Part shown: in pieces, positions 47,758 to 56,788 of the stretch
Layout of the letters: the number at the start of each line of letters is the position of its first letter
Numbering within the stretch: position 1 is the stretch's first letter
Source of the DNA: an uncultured Rikenellaceae bacterium
Lineage (GTDB): Bacteria; Bacteroidota; Bacteroidia; Bacteroidales; Rikenellaceae
Assembly (NCBI GenBank): GCA_944326815.1
Contig: CALVFI010000014.1
Location: forward strand, 269,164-333,163
Reading direction: 5' to 3'
DNA: 64,000 nt
The notes under the pieces: model-generated
Databases searched by the model: none
What the model saw: only the letters and a program-made list of their open reading frames with translations
Told to the model about the DNA's origin: nothing
Made by a program: the position numbers and the translations under genes

Positions 47758-47991
47758 ATGTCAGAAGTTTCTTCAAAAGTAACCGAGATTATCGTTGATA
47801 AGCTTGGTGTAGATGCAGCGGAAGTAGTACCTGCAGCAAGTTTCACGAACGATCTGGGTGCAGATTCTCTCGATACTGTCGAGTTGATCATGGAATTTGA
47901 GAAGGAATTCGGAATCTCCATTCCTGATGAGGATGCGGAGAAGATCACCACCGTTGGTGATGCTATTTCTTATATCGAATCAAAGAAATAG
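47758..47991 (+). CDS. acpP: Acyl carrier protein
   Basis: 77 residues from the ATG at 47758 (an upstream in-frame extension is not conserved). The phosphopantetheine attachment site is S37 in [10 protein letters not shown]. The protein is small and acidic. It carries growing acyl chains in fatty acid synthesis and supplies acyl groups for lipid A. fabF follows after 58 bases. Confidence 0.97.
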   Translation: MSEVSSKVTEIIVDKLGVDAAEVVPAASFTNDLGADSLDTVELIMEFEKEFGISIPDEDAEKITTVGDAISYIESKK

Positions 47992-48049
47992 TTTGCTTCT
48001 CCGGAGACCCTGCTGTAAACAAAAATGTACAATTAACTAACGTGATTTT

Positions 48050-49303
48050 ATGACACTAAACAGAAGAGTTGTCGTTACTGGTATCGGAACTATTAATCCG
48101 CTGGGAAACAATATTGAAGAGTATTTTGCCAATCTGGAAAAAGGAGTCAGCGGTGCAGCGCCGATCACCCATTTCGACGCAGAGCTGTTCAAGACAAAAT
48201 TCGCGTGTGAAGTAAAAGGATACGACGCTTCCCGGTATTTTGACCGGAAAGAGGCTCGTAAGTATGATCTTTTCACACAGTATGCTCTTATAGCAGCCGA
48301 TCAGGCTGTCAAAGATTCTGGACTGGATCTGGAAAAGATCGACCTTCAGGCAGCGGGTGTGATCTGGGGATCGGGCATCGGTGGATTGGAAACTTTCTAC
48401 CACGAAGTTAAAGGGTTTGTAGACGGAGGTCTTGTTCCCCGCTACAGCCCTTTCTTTATCCCTAAAATGATTGCCGATATTGCGGCGGGTTATATATCGA
48501 TGAAATACGGCTTCATGGGGCCGAATTATTGCACGGTTTCGGCTTGTGCATCATCCAACCATGCCATGATTGATGCCTTGAACTATATCCGTATGGGCAA
48601 GGCCGACATTATGATTACAGGAGGATCGGAAGCTGCAGTGAATCAGCCGGGAGTGGGAGGTTTTAACTCCATGCAGGCGATCTCTACGCGCAATGAAGAT
48701 CCGCAACATGCTTCGCGTCCGTATGACAAGAATCGCGACGGTTTCGTGATCGGAGAGGGTGCGGGAGCTCTTGTTTTCGAAGAGTACGAGCACGCTAAAG
48801 CACGCGGAGCAAAGATTTATGCAGAGGTGGCCGGTGGCGGTATCAGTGCCGATGCCTACCATTTCACCGCGCCCCATCCACAGGGATTGGGTGCAATTAA
48901 GGCGATGAAAGATGCGCTGAAAGATGCAGGATTGACTCCTGATGTTGTTGATTATGTCAATACGCACGGTACCTCCACTCCGGCTGGAGACCTTCCGGAG
49001 TTGATGGCCGTACAGACGGTTTTCGGTGATCATGTTTATGATATGAATATCAGTTCCACGAAATCCATGACGGGACACCTGTTGGGTGCTGCCGGAGCCA
49101 TCGAAGCATTGGCTTGTATCATGGCGATCGACAACGGAGTGATCCCCCCCACGATCAATGTGGAAGAACTCGATCCTGCTATCGACCCGAAACTCAACCT
49201 GACGCTGAACAAGGCTCAGAAACGCGAGGTGAAGTGCGCAATGAGCAACACCTTCGGATTCGGTGGCCACAACTCGGCCGTCGTCTTTAAAAAAGCCGAG
49301 TAG
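48050..49303 (+). CDS. fabF: Beta-ketoacyl-ACP synthase II
   Basis: 417 residues. The Cys-His-His triad is present: Cys in VSACASSNH, His in NTHGTSTPAGD and His in TGHLLGAAG. RRVVVTGIGTINPLG opens the thiolase fold. It condenses malonyl-ACP with acyl-ACP during chain elongation. Coupled by position with acpP. Confidence 0.97.
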   Translation: MTLNRRVVVTGIGTINPLGNNIEEYFANLEKGVSGAAPITHFDAELFKTKFACEVKGYDASRYFDRKEARKYDLFTQYALIAADQAVKDSGLDLEKIDLQAAGVIWGSGIGGLETFYHEVKGFVDGGLVPRYSPFFIPKMIADIAAGYISMKYGFMGPNYCTVSACASSNHAMIDALNYIRMGKADIMITGGSEAAVNQPGVGGFNSMQAISTRNEDPQHASRPYDKNRDGFVIGEGAGALVFEEYEHAKARGAKIYAEVAGGGISADAYHFTAPHPQGLGAIKAMKDALKDAGLTPDVVDYVNTHGTSTPAGDLPELMAVQTVFGDHVYDMNISSTKSMTGHLLGAAGAIEALACIMAIDNGVIPPTINVEELDPAIDPKLNLTLNKAQKREVKCAMSNTFGFGGHNSAVVFKKAE

Positions 49304-49326
49304 ACATCGGACAGGGGGAGGGCGTG

Positions 49327-50139
49327 ATGTTTGGATTCGTGTTGAAGCTTTTTAAGAAGCGTTTTGGCGCGGATCGGCATTATTACCAAATTTTGGATGA
49401 GATATTCGGAATCTATCCGAATAACATAGAACTCTATAAGCTGGCCTTGATTCATAGGTCAGCTTCTCTGTTTTTGGCGGATGGTACGCCAATGAACAAT
49501 GAACGATTGGAATTTCTGGGGGATGCGGTGCTGGAGGCGATCGTGTCGGATTATCTCTTTATCGAGTTTCCCGGTAAACCGGAAGGCTTCCTTACGCAGA
49601 TGCGTTCGAAAATCGTAAGTCGGTCGTCGTTGAACGATCTCTGTATGCGGATCGGCCTGGCAGATCATATAATTTCACAATCCGGAGGAAGTTTTATTCA
49701 GAAACATATCTATGGCGACGCCCTGGAGGCTATGATCGGAGCGATCTATCTGGATAAGGGATACGACTATGTCAACCGTTTGATGATTAATGATATTCTG
49801 GCTAAATACCTGAATATCGACAATGTGACGGAAACGGAAACCGATTTCAAGAGCCGCCTGATCGAATGGTGTCAGAAGAATAAACATACGATTCATTTTC
49901 AAACAGAGGGCGATGGTCATGGTTCGTCTCAGACACCTTCTTTCCATTCGGTGGTGCTGATTGATGCGATTCAGGTGGGCTATGGTGTGGGAGCTTCCAA
50001 GAAAGAGGCCGAACAGCATGCGGCATTTTCCGTGTCGCAGAGTTTTACCGATACCATGGGAGACAATTTCATGAATATGATCGATCGGAGTTGTCGTGCC
50101 CCAGAGTCCGGTAAGGGGAAGGAGGCTTCCGATGAGTGA
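49327..50139 (+). CDS. rnc: Ribonuclease III
   Basis: 270 residues from the ATG at 49327 (a GTG three bases earlier is possible). The RNase III signature NERLEFLGDAVLE near 57-70 holds metal ligands; a second acidic site is in DALEAMIGAIYLD. The C-terminal dsRNA-binding domain runs from about 178 (FKSRLIEWCQK to SKKEAEQHAA). It processes rRNA precursors and structured mRNAs. Slightly longer than E. coli RNase III (226) because of both termini. radC starts within its last 8 bases. Confidence 0.95.
   Translation: MFGFVLKLFKKRFGADRHYYQILDEIFGIYPNNIELYKLALIHRSASLFLADGTPMNNERLEFLGDAVLEAIVSDYLFIEFPGKPEGFLTQMRSKIVSRSSLNDLCMRIGLADHIISQSGGSFIQKHIYGDALEAMIGAIYLDKGYDYVNRLMINDILAKYLNIDNVTETETDFKSRLIEWCQKNKHTIHFQTEGDGHGSSQTPSFHSVVLIDAIQVGYGVGASKKEAEQHAAFSVSQSFTDTMGDNFMNMIDRSCRAPESGKGKEASDE
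50119..50125 (+). promoter_or_regulatory. Perfect Shine-Dalgarno sequence before radC
   Basis: AAGGAGG lies 6 bases before the radC ATG at 50132, inside the end of rnc. Most genes in this window lack such a motif, so it stands out and supports ATG 50132 over a GTG at 50096. Confidence 0.7.
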
Positions 50140-50803
50140 TGCTGAGGATAAACAGGTACGAGAGAAACTGGTACTGCGCGGCGTTGGGGCGTTGACCGAT
50201 GCGGAACTGATCAGCATTGTTTTTCAGGAGGGGACCCGGGGCACATCTGCATTGACTTTGGCGGAGCGATTGATGGATCGGACGGACGGTAGTTTGATCC
50301 GATTGCAACAGATGCCGCTTCAGGCATTGCGTCAAACAGAAGGAATCGGCATGAAAAAGGCAGCGCTTCTGGCGGCTGCATTGGAGTTGGGCCGAAGGCT
50401 CGAAATTGAACAACAGAGGACTCCTGTTACGATTGCCAGTAATGAAGATGTGATCCGATTGTTCCGGCATCAGATAGCAGTATTGCCGCATGAGGAGTTC
50501 TGGGTGCTTTTTCTTAGTTCGGCCAATACGGTGTTGGGAAAGATGAAGGTCAGTCAGGGAGGTGTGTCGGGTACTGTCGTGGATTACAGGCTGATTGTTA
50601 AACGTGCGGTGGAGTTGCTGGCTTCGGGAATGATTCTCGTTCATAACCACCCTTCCGGCGTGGCCCGTCCCAGCGAAGAGGATAAGACCCTGACCGAGGA
50701 GATTCTTCGAGCAGCTTCGCTTTTTAATATTATTGTATTGGATCATCTGATTATTACTTCCGGAGAGTGCTTCAGTTTCCGTCAACAGGGATTGATCGGA
50801 TAG
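50132..50803 (+). CDS. radC: RadC-like JAB-domain protein
   Basis: 223 residues. The N-terminal half has REKLVLRGVGALTDAELISIVF and a helix-hairpin-helix region; the C-terminal JAB/MPN domain has the metal motif HNHPSG followed by D in SEEDKTLT. Earlier reports of a RecA-type repair role were withdrawn, so function is unclear (a metal-dependent isopeptidase or nuclease fold is expected). It overlaps rnc by 8 bases. Confidence 0.88.
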   Translation: MSDAEDKQVREKLVLRGVGALTDAELISIVFQEGTRGTSALTLAERLMDRTDGSLIRLQQMPLQALRQTEGIGMKKAALLAAALELGRRLEIEQQRTPVTIASNEDVIRLFRHQIAVLPHEEFWVLFLSSANTVLGKMKVSQGGVSGTVVDYRLIVKRAVELLASGMILVHNHPSGVARPSEEDKTLTEEILRAASLFNIIVLDHLIITSGECFSFRQQGLIG

Positions 50804-50825
50804 CACAATTTCCAAAACAAATTCC

Positions 50826-50833
50826 TACCTTTG
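50826..50833 (+). promoter_or_regulatory. Candidate -7 element before the SGNH-MBOAT operon
   Basis: TACCTTTG matches TAnnTTTG and lies 22 bases after the radC stop and 43 before the GTG start at 50876. The -33 region is weak. Confidence 0.4.
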
Positions 50834-50875
50834 CCTCCCGAGTGAGAAGACTCTTCAAAGGAGCCGAAATAGATC

Positions 50876-52585
50876 GTGGAAAAGCGTTATACAACATATT
50901 CGTTTTGGATTACCCTGCTGGTTATTCTGTTTCTGGGGGCTGCAGGATTAATACGTTCTTTCTCCATAGGAGGGATATTCTTTAAAAGAGTGAATATCAT
51001 TTCGGATCTGGTCAAGTTTCCGGATGATACCCTGGCACCCTCCCGTACCGTTCAGCGTCTGGACGAATCGTTCCTGGCAGAGAGTGAAAAGGCCTCGAAT
51101 CCGACGCAACTCGAAGAGGCCCGACAGATGCCTTCGCCCGAAACACAACGCTGGGATTTTAATGGAATTACGCCGATGGAAGATACCCCGGAACCGGACG
51201 CCAGGGTTACCAATCCGGCGGAACAGGTGGTGCCCATTGAAGATTTTTCAGAAGGAGACAATCCATCCGTATCGGAATTCTGCCGGTCGTTGGAACAAAC
51301 CTCAAAAAAACGCATTGTGCGCATCGCTTTTCTGGGAGATTCTTACATCGAAGGAGACATTATTACGGCTGATGTGCGGGAGCAACTCCAAACACTTTTT
51401 GGAGGTCGGGGTGTGGGCTTCGTGCCTTTTGCCACTCCATTCGCTGCGAATCGGGCGACGATAAAGCATACCTATCAGGCATGGAAGAGCTATAATCTGA
51501 TCTATAAGAAGTCGGCTCCGAAGGAGCTGCAGGATCATTTCTATGTCTCGGGTCTGTTGTGCGTGCCGGAGGAGGGAGCTTCCGTGGAGTATGAGGGCGT
51601 CGGTTTCAGAAAACGGATCAAATCTGCCGCTGCGGCTCGACTACTGTTTGTCAATGGCGGGGAGAGCGAAGTTGAAGTGGTGGTGAACGATAGTATGCGG
51701 CGTACGTTCTATCCGGCGACAAGCCCCTTGGTACAGCAGATCGATCTCTCCGGAGGAGATATACAGAAGATGAAGATAAAGATTCATCGCCCACAGGGGT
51801 TTATCGGATATGGGGTCGTTTTTGAGGGGCGAAATGGTGTCTGTGTGGATAACTATGCTTTACGAAGCAACAGCGGCCTGGCTCTTTTCGGAACAAGCAG
51901 TTCGGTGAACAGCCAGATGGATCATGCGCTGGGATATGACCTGATTGTGCTTCAATATGGACTGAATGCCATGGATCCTCACGCGACGGATTATAAGGCA
52001 TATGGTTCTCAATTGGAGAAGGTGATCCGTTATGTCCAGGCCTGTTTCCCGGAGACTACCATTCTTGTGATGGGTGTTGGCGACCGGAGTACGATGCGCG
52101 ATGGGGAGCCGGTGACAATGCCCGGTGTGCGTAATATGGTAGCACGACAGCGGGAAGCGGCTCAGGCTTGTGGGGTCGCTTTCTGGAATACTTTCCAGGC
52201 TATGGGCGGAGAGAATAGTATGCCGAGGTTTGTCGACAGAGGATGGGCTGCTAAAGATTATACGCATTTGGGATACCGAGGAGGCAAAGCCATTGCCGAG
52301 GAGTTGGTCAAGGCGTTGCTGCACGCGGCTCGAAATAGCACGTTACCGGAACCTGCCTACGATTCGATGCCGAACCATAGCGTGGTGGAGTCAGAGATAA
52401 CATCCGACCGGTCGGAGCTGGAAGTGGAACATCCCGAACATCCGGAATATCCGGAACGCTCCGAATCGACGGCGGATAGTGTGCATCAACAGTCAGAGGA
52501 TGTGAACTATGGAGAGCAATCTGCCTCCATGGATGATCAAGAGGAGTATCCCGAGGAGAAGATCGATACGCTCATGCAACAATAG
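50876..52585 (+). CDS. Membrane-anchored SGNH-hydrolase-like protein (first of two)
   Basis: 569 residues with a GTG start; an AAAGGAG at 50857-50863 precedes it, and no ATG is available before the conserved part. One N-terminal membrane segment (about 9-25) anchors it with the rest outside. A Pro/Glu/Ser linker follows, then the SGNH domain from about 145: GDS at 154-156, Asn364 in QYGLN, and D461-x2-H464 in KDYTHLGYRGG. All four block residues are present. Between blocks lies an extra beta domain of about 150 residues. The C-terminus is a low-complexity Glu/Pro tail. With the MBOAT protein it probably transfers acyl groups to an envelope polymer, as in AlgX/PatB-type systems. Confidence 0.75.
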   Translation: MEKRYTTYSFWITLLVILFLGAAGLIRSFSIGGIFFKRVNIISDLVKFPDDTLAPSRTVQRLDESFLAESEKASNPTQLEEARQMPSPETQRWDFNGITPMEDTPEPDARVTNPAEQVVPIEDFSEGDNPSVSEFCRSLEQTSKKRIVRIAFLGDSYIEGDIITADVREQLQTLFGGRGVGFVPFATPFAANRATIKHTYQAWKSYNLIYKKSAPKELQDHFYVSGLLCVPEEGASVEYEGVGFRKRIKSAAAARLLFVNGGESEVEVVVNDSMRRTFYPATSPLVQQIDLSGGDIQKMKIKIHRPQGFIGYGVVFEGRNGVCVDNYALRSNSGLALFGTSSSVNSQMDHALGYDLIVLQYGLNAMDPHATDYKAYGSQLEKVIRYVQACFPETTILVMGVGDRSTMRDGEPVTMPGVRNMVARQREAAQACGVAFWNTFQAMGGENSMPRFVDRGWAAKDYTHLGYRGGKAIAEELVKALLHAARNSTLPEPAYDSMPNHSVVESEITSDRSELEVEHPEHPEYPERSESTADSVHQQSEDVNYGEQSASMDDQEEYPEEKIDTLMQQ

Positions 52586-52588
52586 CCA

Positions 52589-53920
52589 ATGCAAAAGAAG
52601 ATTCGGAAATATATTTGCGTGATGGCGCTTATCATGTTCGTGCTGGCAGATGTGGGAGCCGGAGTCGGAGAACAACAGCCACCCAGGGAGGCTTTTCGGC
52701 CGGAGGTCGTTTATACCCATCCTGAGTTGAGGGAACTGGTGGATTCGGGAAGGAATGTTATTGTCGACGATAGCAGTCATCTGCGCTCGTTTTTCGAGCA
52801 ATTGGGTTATGTAGAGGCTCGGCGCGATAGTGTGGTGTCGATTCTCCACATTGGGGACTCGCATGTGCAGGCTGGGTTTCTTACGGGGAGGTTGCGAGAG
52901 TTGTTCCAACATGATTTCGGCAATGCTGGGCGAGGCCTGATCACGCCGTTGCGTCTTGCGGGTACAAATGAGCCGCGAGATTATGCAATTCGTACGCAGG
53001 GAACGTATGTATCCCATCGTATCTCCGAGAGCGGATTATTGGACAGTCTTGGTTTTACGGGAGTCTCTTTTGAGACTGGTGGAACGGAGATTGTCCTTGA
53101 ACTTTGGGCCAAAGAGAAATTTCAGGTTGTGACGGTGCTGCATCATCGGGATGCCCCGGCCTTATCGGAACCGGCAGAACTCTCCATTGGAAGTTATTGT
53201 GATCAGGATAACACGGCGGTCTCTACGCGAATTGTGTTGAATGAGGCGGTCGACTCGCTCTCCTTGAGAGGACAAATATCTACTGCCTATCCACGGCCGA
53301 TCTATTATGGCTTCTCGCTGGAGCGTGGGACTCCGGGAGTATTGTATCATGCGGCTGGTATCAACGGGGTGACTTTCGAACAGTGGATGCAACATACAAC
53401 CCTGCTTAATGGTGGGGCAGAGGTGCTCCGTCCGGATCTTGTCGTTATCTCCCTGGGAACCAATAGCTGCTTTGGAAATAGGTTCGATGCGGATCATGTT
53501 TATGAAGTGGCAACTGCCTTTATCAAAACGATGAAGGCCAGTTATCCGCAAGCTTCGTTCCTTGTGACGACACCGATGGAGGCTTGCCGTCGGACGGTGT
53601 CGCGCGGACGACGGGTCTATCGTCCCAATGGAAACATTGAGCAGGCTGCTGAGGCTATCTGTCGTGCGGCGTCAGAGCAAGGGGTCGCTTACTGGGATCT
53701 TTACCATGCGGCTGGCGGAGAAGGTGCCATTGAGAGGTGGTATAAACACCAACTGGTAGGAGCCGATCGCATTCATTTGACGGAGAAGGGGTATCTTCTC
53801 CAGGCGGAGATGTTCTATGAAGCTTTCGTGAAATATTATAACGAGGTGATGGGCTTTTGTGATACTACGCAAGACGAGGATACGCAGTTACTATCACCTA
53901 TGGACGAAGAGGAGTATTGA
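52589..53920 (+). CDS. Exported SGNH-hydrolase-like protein (second of two)
   Basis: 443 residues. An N-terminal signal or anchor helix (about 6-24) is present. The SGNH residues are D90-S91 in HIGDSHVQAG, N292 in SLGTNS, and D393-x2-H396 in ADRIHLTEKGY. An insert of roughly 150 beta-rich residues lies between blocks I and III as in the preceding gene; the overall architecture is alike but the sequences differ, so it is an old duplication or a paired family. It starts 3 bases after the first SGNH gene. The likely role is periplasmic or surface O-acyl transfer or removal. Confidence 0.75.
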   Translation: MQKKIRKYICVMALIMFVLADVGAGVGEQQPPREAFRPEVVYTHPELRELVDSGRNVIVDDSSHLRSFFEQLGYVEARRDSVVSILHIGDSHVQAGFLTGRLRELFQHDFGNAGRGLITPLRLAGTNEPRDYAIRTQGTYVSHRISESGLLDSLGFTGVSFETGGTEIVLELWAKEKFQVVTVLHHRDAPALSEPAELSIGSYCDQDNTAVSTRIVLNEAVDSLSLRGQISTAYPRPIYYGFSLERGTPGVLYHAAGINGVTFEQWMQHTTLLNGGAEVLRPDLVVISLGTNSCFGNRFDADHVYEVATAFIKTMKASYPQASFLVTTPMEACRRTVSRGRRVYRPNGNIEQAAEAICRAASEQGVAYWDLYHAAGGEGAIERWYKHQLVGADRIHLTEKGYLLQAEMFYEAFVKYYNEVMGFCDTTQDEDTQLLSPMDEEEY

Positions 53921-53978
53921 TCTAATGATATTTTCCGGAAGAAGAGCTATGAGACCCTGAAAATTGAAAGATTTCCGT

Positions 53979-53986
53979 TAAATTTG
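53979..53986 (+). promoter_or_regulatory. Candidate internal -7 element before the MBOAT gene
   Basis: TAAATTTG, an exact TAnnTTTG match, in the 99-base gap after the second SGNH gene. It leaves about 33 bases before the ATG at 54020. No clear -33 box. Confidence 0.35.
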
Positions 53987-54019
53987 TGGCTTTGTAAAAT
54001 GTTGCTCGCAGAGAATAGT

Positions 54020-55522
54020 ATGCCCGATATATCCTCCTTACTCCATAAAATTGGGGAGTTGCTGCAATATGACCCGTTGCAACCGATCATCTTTTCGAGC
54101 GGCATGTTCCTCTTTTTCTTCTGCGTGTTTGCATGCGGCTACTCGGCTTTGCGCAATCGGCTGACCTTGCGGGTAATCTATGTTTCGGCTTTTTCGCTCT
54201 ACTTCTATTATAAAACCAGCGGATTTTTCTTCCTGCTTTTGGTATTTTTGTCTTTGTCGGATTTTACGATCGGCCATTTCTTGTATCATACGCGAAAAGA
54301 GGCCGCGCGGAAGGCATTGTTGGTGCTGAGTTTGGTACTCAACCTGGGTATATTGTGTTACTTCAAGTACACCAACTTCTTTGTGTCGATCGCCAATGGC
54401 ATGGCAGGCGGCGACTGGCTCGATTTTCAGAATATTTTCCTGCCTGTGGGAATCTCGTTCTTCACCTTCCAGTCGATGAGCTATGTGATTGATCTTTATC
54501 GTCGCCGTATGGAACCGGTCAATCGGTGGATCGACTACCTGTTCTATCTTTCGTTCTTTCCGCAGTTGGTTGCAGGCCCGATTGTCCGGGCGAAGGATTT
54601 TATTCCGCAGATCTACCGAAATCCGGTTTACGTGTCGCGTAAGATGTTCGGAACCGGAATATTCCTGATTCTGGCAGGACTCTTTAAAAAGGCGATCATA
54701 TCGGATTATATCAGTCTTAATTTTGTCGATCGGGTATTCGATAATCCGTTGCTGTACAGTGGTTTTGAGAATTTGATGGGGGTTTATGGCTATGCGTTGC
54801 AGATCTATTGCGACTTTTCAGGCTATTCCGATATGGCGATCGGAATAGCGTTGTTGCTCGGATTTCATTTCAACCGCAACTTCGATTCGCCCTATAAATC
54901 GGCGACGATCACGGAATTCTGGCGGCGCTGGCATATCTCATTGTCGACCTGGTTGAAGGATTATCTTTATATCTCTTTGGGCGGGAATCGGAAAGGGACC
55001 TTTAGAACCTATGTCAATCTGATGATTACCATGCTGTTGGGAGGATTGTGGCATGGCGCGGCCTGGCGTTTCATTTTGTGGGGAGGTATTCACGGGGCTG
55101 CCTTATGTGTGCACAAGGGGGCTATGCGTCTGTTTCCGGCGGCATTTCCGGCGGAGGGAAAGAAGATGCACCCTTGGCGTCGGATATTGGGCATTCTGGT
55201 TACTTTCCATTTGGTTTGTTTTGCCTGGATTTTCTTCCGGGCACAGGATATGACCATTGTCGGTCAGGTTTTACGCCAAATTTTTACTAATTTTAACGTG
55301 ACATTGATTCCAAACGTCATTGCAGGTTATACCGGAGTATTTGCGCTCATTCTGGTGGGATATGTTCTGCATTTCTCGCCATCGATGTGGGCCAGACGTG
55401 TCAATGGTGTGGTAACAAGGATGCCATTGGTCGCCAAGGCGTTGATGATTGCGGTGCTGATTTGGTTCGTCATGCAGATTAAGTCGGCTGATATACAGCC
55501 GTTCATATATTTTCAGTTTTAA
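54020..55522 (+). CDS. MBOAT family O-acyltransferase (AlgI/DltB-like)
   Basis: 500 residues from the ATG at 54020; an ATG at 53999 is also possible. About ten membrane segments. Family landmarks include the YFKYTNFF segment, FPQLVAGPIVRAKDFIPQ, YALQIYCDFSGYSDMAIG, the FWRRWHISLSTWLKDYLYI stretch, and the conserved histidines H345 in GGLWHGAAW and H358 in GGIHGAA. AlgI-type proteins take acyl groups from the cytoplasm across the membrane to periplasmic SGNH partners, here the two genes upstream. The acceptor (O-antigen, capsule or peptidoglycan) cannot be read from the sequence. Confidence 0.92.
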   Translation: MPDISSLLHKIGELLQYDPLQPIIFSSGMFLFFFCVFACGYSALRNRLTLRVIYVSAFSLYFYYKTSGFFFLLLVFLSLSDFTIGHFLYHTRKEAARKALLVLSLVLNLGILCYFKYTNFFVSIANGMAGGDWLDFQNIFLPVGISFFTFQSMSYVIDLYRRRMEPVNRWIDYLFYLSFFPQLVAGPIVRAKDFIPQIYRNPVYVSRKMFGTGIFLILAGLFKKAIISDYISLNFVDRVFDNPLLYSGFENLMGVYGYALQIYCDFSGYSDMAIGIALLLGFHFNRNFDSPYKSATITEFWRRWHISLSTWLKDYLYISLGGNRKGTFRTYVNLMITMLLGGLWHGAAWRFILWGGIHGAALCVHKGAMRLFPAAFPAEGKKMHPWRRILGILVTFHLVCFAWIFFRAQDMTIVGQVLRQIFTNFNVTLIPNVIAGYTGVFALILVGYVLHFSPSMWARRVNGVVTRMPLVAKALMIAVLIWFVMQIKSADIQPFIYFQF

Positions 55523-55525
55523 CGG

Positions 55526-56086
55526 ATGGAGCAATTGCTGCAGTGGGATAAGGAACTTTTCCTGGCCCTTAATTTTGACGGAGGAGCATTCCTCGATGAG
55601 TTTTTTTGGATCGTGACGGGGAAGCTGACCTGGGTGCCTCTCTACGTGCTGATCTTGCTGTTGATGTATCGGCGATATGGCTGGAAACATACGTTGATAG
55701 CGGCGATCTTTATCGGATTGACGGTTGGTGCGTGTGACCAGATTTCCAATCTGTTCAAGCATAACTTGCCCAAGCTGCGGCCTACGCATACGCCGGAATT
55801 GGCCGATCTGATGCATTTTGTCCATGGATATCGTGGCGGATTGTACGGAACTGTATCGGCGCATGCAGCCACAACCTTTGGAATAGCAACTTTTACGATA
55901 GCGATGATTCGGTCTCGGTGGTTCGTTTGGATGATGATTGCCTGGGCGGTGCTGGTCAGTTACAGCCGAATCTATGTGGGGGCTCATTATCCGTTGGATA
56001 TTCTCTCCGGGGCATTGGTTGGCGTATTGGTGGCCATTGTTGCCGTGAAGTTGTTCCGTTTGACGATGACAAAACTAGAAAGATGA
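55526..56086 (+). CDS. PAP2 family membrane phosphatase
   Basis: 186 residues, about five membrane segments. The three phosphatase motifs are present: K-x6-R-P (KHNLPKLRP), VSAHA in place of PSGH (His kept), and SRIYVGAHYPLD. Substrates in the family are lipid phosphates, e.g. undecaprenyl pyrophosphate, phosphatidic acid or lipid A phosphate. It starts 3 bases after the MBOAT gene and overlaps the next gene by ATGA, which argues for a shared envelope-lipid task. Confidence 0.88.
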   Translation: MEQLLQWDKELFLALNFDGGAFLDEFFWIVTGKLTWVPLYVLILLLMYRRYGWKHTLIAAIFIGLTVGACDQISNLFKHNLPKLRPTHTPELADLMHFVHGYRGGLYGTVSAHAATTFGIATFTIAMIRSRWFVWMMIAWAVLVSYSRIYVGAHYPLDILSGALVGVLVAIVAVKLFRLTMTKLER

Positions 56087-56769
56087 GATTTTACGAGCGA
56101 TATCTGCGTAACGGTCGGAAGTTGAGTGGCCGACGAGGAGTCTTATTTGTAGTCTATTTTCTCTCTTTGATCGGAGCGCTTTCCTTTACCACTCCATTTT
56201 TCATGTATCGGGGATGGTGGCTGGATCTTCTTGCCTGTCTAATAGCAGGAATCGGGTTTGTGATACGTTGGAATGCCTCGAAATGTCACTCCCATGATAC
56301 CATGGAGCAGGCTGTGGCAGGAGGTATCTGGTCGGCCGTTCGTTTTCCCTATTATCTCTCCGACCTGCTACTTATTTATAGTGTGTCGGTCTATGGAGGA
56401 ATGGTATGGTATCTGTTTTTTATCGTTCCGGTCTCGTTGGCCGTAGTGGGAAGAATCATTGCTTTTGAGGAACATGTGGCGATAAACAAGTATGGGGAAG
56501 AGTATCTGCAATGGTGTCGGAATTCGGGGGCGTTGATCCCCCGGCTTTTCGGATGGAGCGCATCTCGTTGTCGGACGGGATTCATCCCTCTTATGTGTTC
56601 GATTGTCAAACCACTGTTTGTTTGGTCGATGAGTTGTTTGGTAGTGAGTCTTTTGAAGAATTATCGGATGGATTTTATCTTCCGTGTGGATTATTTATGG
56701 CTTGGGGTGTCGGCGATGTCGGGTCTGCTATGGATCCTGATAGCTCTCTCATCGAAGAATAAATCATAA
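56083..56769 (+). CDS. Membrane methyltransferase-like protein (ICMT/PEMT-like)
   Basis: 228 residues from the ATG at 56083, overlapping the PAP2 stop (ATGA). About five to six membrane segments. The segment AVRFPYYLSDLLL resembles the RHPxYxG motif of isoprenylcysteine-type methyltransferases (His changed to Phe), and EEHVAINKYGEEYLQWC with ALIP after it matches their C-terminal EE-x(n)-FG-x-EY motif. These enzymes methylate lipids or prenylated carboxylates at the membrane with SAM. The RHP change leaves activity in doubt. Confidence 0.6.
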   Translation: MRFYERYLRNGRKLSGRRGVLFVVYFLSLIGALSFTTPFFMYRGWWLDLLACLIAGIGFVIRWNASKCHSHDTMEQAVAGGIWSAVRFPYYLSDLLLIYSVSVYGGMVWYLFFIVPVSLAVVGRIIAFEEHVAINKYGEEYLQWCRNSGALIPRLFGWSASRCRTGFIPLMCSIVKPLFVWSMSCLVVSLLKNYRMDFIFRVDYLWLGVSAMSGLLWILIALSSKNKS

Positions 56770-56788
56770 AAATATCTTTTGATCAACT

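Noticed and set aside
55918..56082. Upstream extension of the ICMT-like gene into PAP2
   Set aside because: It is out-of-frame PAP2 coding sequence; the ATG at 56083 gives a normal hydrophobic protein with an ATGA junction.
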